64,000 nt of DNA from Cryobacterium flavum. Lineage in GTDB: Bacteria > Actinomycetota > Actinomycetes > Actinomycetales > Microbacteriaceae. Positions 62,316 to 64,000 of the stretch are shown here, one piece after another. The first letter of the stretch is position 1, and each line of letters starts with the position of its first letter. A model generated the notes under the pieces. The model was not told the DNA's origin, did not search any database, and saw only the letters and a list, made by a program, of their open reading frames with translations. Where the stretch lies: assembly GCF_900103805.1 (NCBI RefSeq), contig NZ_FNIB01000009.1, forward strand, positions 80,804 through 144,803. The letters are read 5' to 3'. A program made the translations under genes and the position numbers.

Positions 62316-62837
62316 TTAGACAGGTGCGCTGAGGCGCAAGCGAAGGCTGCGGCGTGCCCTGGAGTATCGGGCCCGGGCCGCTTCTGCCTTGATGCCTAGG
62401 GCCGTGGCCGCCTGCGCGATGGTCAGCTCTTCCCAGACCACGAGTGTGACCAGCTCTCGATCGCGTGCGGAAAGCGACGCAAGCGCAGTGATCGCTTCAT
62501 CGTCATCGGACTCAGAAGCCAGTGGCCGAAACTGCAGCTCTTCGCGCAGTCGAGTCGCCAAGGAGAGCTGTCGCAAACCATTTCTCCGCTGCGCCGCGAG
62601 GACGCGGTGGGCGATTCCGTAACTCCACGCACGCCGGTCGCCGTGCTCCGCGGGAAGCCGATCGCTGCGCTGCCAGAGGACCAGCAGGGTCTCTGAGAGG
62701 CAATCGGCGGCGTCCTCGTGCGGAACGACGCGGCGGGCGAAATAGCCGAGCAGTTCATCCGCGATCGACTGGATGAAGCTCTCCACGTCGTCAGAAATGG
62801 CCTCCGACAGTGCGACCGCCGTGGATTCATAGTTCAT
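62316..62837 (-). CDS. ECF-type RNA polymerase sigma factor
   Basis: A 173-aa sigma-70 family protein. Region 2 covers about 18-85 (LLGYFARRVVPHEDAADCLSETLLVLWQ then RRAWSYGIAHRVL) and region 4 about 112-165 (LSARDRELVTLVVWEELTIAQAATALGIKAEAARARYSRAR). There is no clear anti-sigma with a ZAS motif. It starts within the stop of the upstream membrane-protein gene (ATGA), so expression is coupled. Confidence 0.9.
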   Translation of the reverse strand: MNYESTAVALSEAISDDVESFIQSIADELLGYFARRVVPHEDAADCLSETLLVLWQRSDRLPAEHGDRRAWSYGIAHRVLAAQRRNGLRQLSLATRLREELQFRPLASESDDDEAITALASLSARDRELVTLVVWEELTIAQAATALGIKAEAARARYSRARRSLRLRLSAPV

Positions 62838-63589
62838 CGTTCTTCCCCACCCAGCCTCGTGTCGCAGTTCTGCTCGGTGTAAGCAGTCTCCACCAACGTG
62901 ACGTCGCCGTCGCGCGCTCCCGCAGCAAAGCTCAGGAGGCGATCCGTGACGCCGCCGCCATCACTGGCCACAGTTGTTCGAAAGTTGTCGGTGTTGCTCA
63001 GCCAGTCGACGGCGAGTTGCTCGCGCGCAGAATCGGAGGCGTTTTGCGCGGTGAGCCAATCTCCGGTCCACGCGCAGATCGCGAAACCCTCATACGTTTG
63101 GGTCAACAAGCCTTCTTGGAAGATTCCTTGTCCTGCGGACTCGGTGTTGAGCCGGTCGAAGATTCCGGACACGTTGGCGATCGCTGCCTCTGCCGGAACT
63201 CCATCCGGCAGGGTCAGGTATTTGGGGTACGCCTCGACCACCACCTGGGGTGCGTCGTCGGCACCGAGCAAGATCCACTCGGTTTCGTCCACCTCGGTAC
63301 TCGTCTGGGGATCGCCAAACTCGCCGGTGCGCGCGAGCCAGGAGCTTAATGCGGCTGCCGGGACCGCTACCCCCAAGCCAGCCAGGGCAATGAGGCTCCC
63401 GGTCCAGATCCACCTACGTCGGGTGAACCCACGCCGCTGCCGGGCAGGTGTCTTTGCCGCCGCCAGTCGATTTTCTGGTGCTTCAAGCGCCACGACCAAG
63501 GCCCACGCGGCTTCCTGCGCCCCAGCGTGCGCCCTCAACTGCCCGAGCGCACGAATGCGTGCGTCAACCTCATCCGTCATTTCGTCCAT
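62834..63589 (-). CDS. Single-pass membrane protein coupled to the ECF sigma factor
   Basis: A 251-aa protein: a cytosolic helical part of about 55 residues (VDARIRALGQLRAHAGAQEAAW), one membrane helix (WIWTGSLIALAGLGVAVPAA) near 60-80, and an outer domain of about 170 residues. This layout is that of an anti-sigma factor, though the order (membrane protein first) is reverse of the usual sigma-anti-sigma order and no ZAS zinc motif is seen. Anti-sigma function is inferred from topology and coupling only. Confidence 0.7.
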   Translation of the reverse strand: MDEMTDEVDARIRALGQLRAHAGAQEAAWALVVALEAPENRLAAAKTPARQRRGFTRRRWIWTGSLIALAGLGVAVPAAALSSWLARTGEFGDPQTSTEVDETEWILLGADDAPQVVVEAYPKYLTLPDGVPAEAAIANVSGIFDRLNTESAGQGIFQEGLLTQTYEGFAICAWTGDWLTAQNASDSAREQLAVDWLSNTDNFRTTVASDGGGVTDRLLSFAAGARDGDVTLVETAYTEQNCDTRLGGEER

Positions 63590-63689
63590 ACCTACTCATG
63601 TGAGCGGAAGGCCATAACGTGACAAATCGACCGAAACATCTTCTTGAGTCGATGTTCTGCGAGAGCTGCCCGCAAGGGGGACGGCGGAT

Positions 63690-64000
63690 TCAACCGGTCG
63701 TCGCAACGATGGGCTTTTCTGGCTCTGATAATAGTCGTTGCATGGCTTCAGCGGGTGTGCTGCCGCCGAGCGTTTTGCGGGGTCGATTGTTGAGTTCGGT
63801 GGCGACTTCGAGTAGCCGCTCGGGCGAATGGACGGATAAGTCGGTGCCTTTGGGGAAATATTGGCGCAGCAGCCCGTTGGTGTTCTCGTTGGTGCCTCGT
63901 TGCCACGGCGAATGTGGATCACAGAAGTAGATCGCTATCGTGGTGGCCAGCGTGATCTGCCGGTGCTGGGCCAGCTCGGTTCCTTGGTCCCACGTCAGAG
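63690..64000 (-). mobile_element. IS30-family transposase, C-terminal part (5' part outside window)
   Basis: A minus-strand frame, open to the right edge, ends at a TGA at 63690-63692. It reads [18 protein letters not shown], then [20 protein letters not shown] and [20 protein letters not shown], ending [19 protein letters not shown]. The Asp in WDQGTE and the Glu in TNENTNG are the last two of the DDE triad. The downstream DNA TTGAATCCGCC matches that at 42737. It probably is a full IS, cut by the window edge. Confidence 0.9.

Noticed and set aside
30756..64000. Right-hand att copy of the tRNA-Gln 3' end
   Set aside because: Scanned by eye for the GAGTCCAGGTACCCC string and found only the tRNA itself; no boundary is claimed.

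Overview
The window is high-GC actinobacterial chromosome. The frequent gcggatgcc-type Asp-Ala codon pairs, the GTG/TTG starts, the DUF222-HNH gene, the long serA with an ACT domain, the fused otsA-otsB gene and the DUF6318 and DUF6458 proteins all point to Microbacteriaceae, a Cryobacterium- or Salinibacterium-like organism. The family placement is inference from gene content, not from a marker phylogeny.

Positions 1-30827 are orderly core chromosome. They hold a biotin transporter (bioY, cut by the left edge), a secreted-protein pair, an HNH/DUF222 protein, a trehalose block (GH15 hydrolase and otsAB), and a branched-chain amino acid block (ilvD-ilvB-ilvN-ilvC, later leuB-ilvE). Then come serA, two TetR-controlled modules (a drug-type MFS exporter; an NADPH oxidoreductase plus a DJ-1-like protein), a LysR/class V PLP enzyme pair, gltX and a tRNA-Gln. 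Most transcription units end in strong GC hairpins.

From tRNA-Gln (30756-30827) to the right edge the character changes: an excisionase-like gene and a tyrosine integrase directly follow the tRNA, then a serine resolvase, an orphan nuclease, several broken genes, IS30-family remnants and MobF relaxase fragments. This looks like an integrated, partly decayed genomic island. I found no second copy of the tRNA 3' end, so its right boundary is probably outside the window.

The island's main cargo is copper/heavy-metal defence (35.4-57.3 kb): copZ, a surface metal-binding protein, CopA (CPC) and CopB (CPH) P-type ATPases, a YHS-like Cys-rich protein, an MFS permease with a His-rich loop and tail, three csoR-family repressor genes and an ArsR repressor. 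TACCC-N5-GGGTA operators sit before copZ, the His-rich MFS gene, copB, and between a DHA2-type MFS exporter and a stand-alone lipoyl E2 gene. One CsoR paralogue has lost the His of the Cys-His-Cys copper site.

The right end (57.3-64 kb) is mosaic: relaxase and GNAT remnants, an epoxide hydrolase, an alpha/beta hydrolase, an ECF sigma factor operon with a membrane protein and a lipoprotein, and the 3' part of an IS30 transposase running off the edge.
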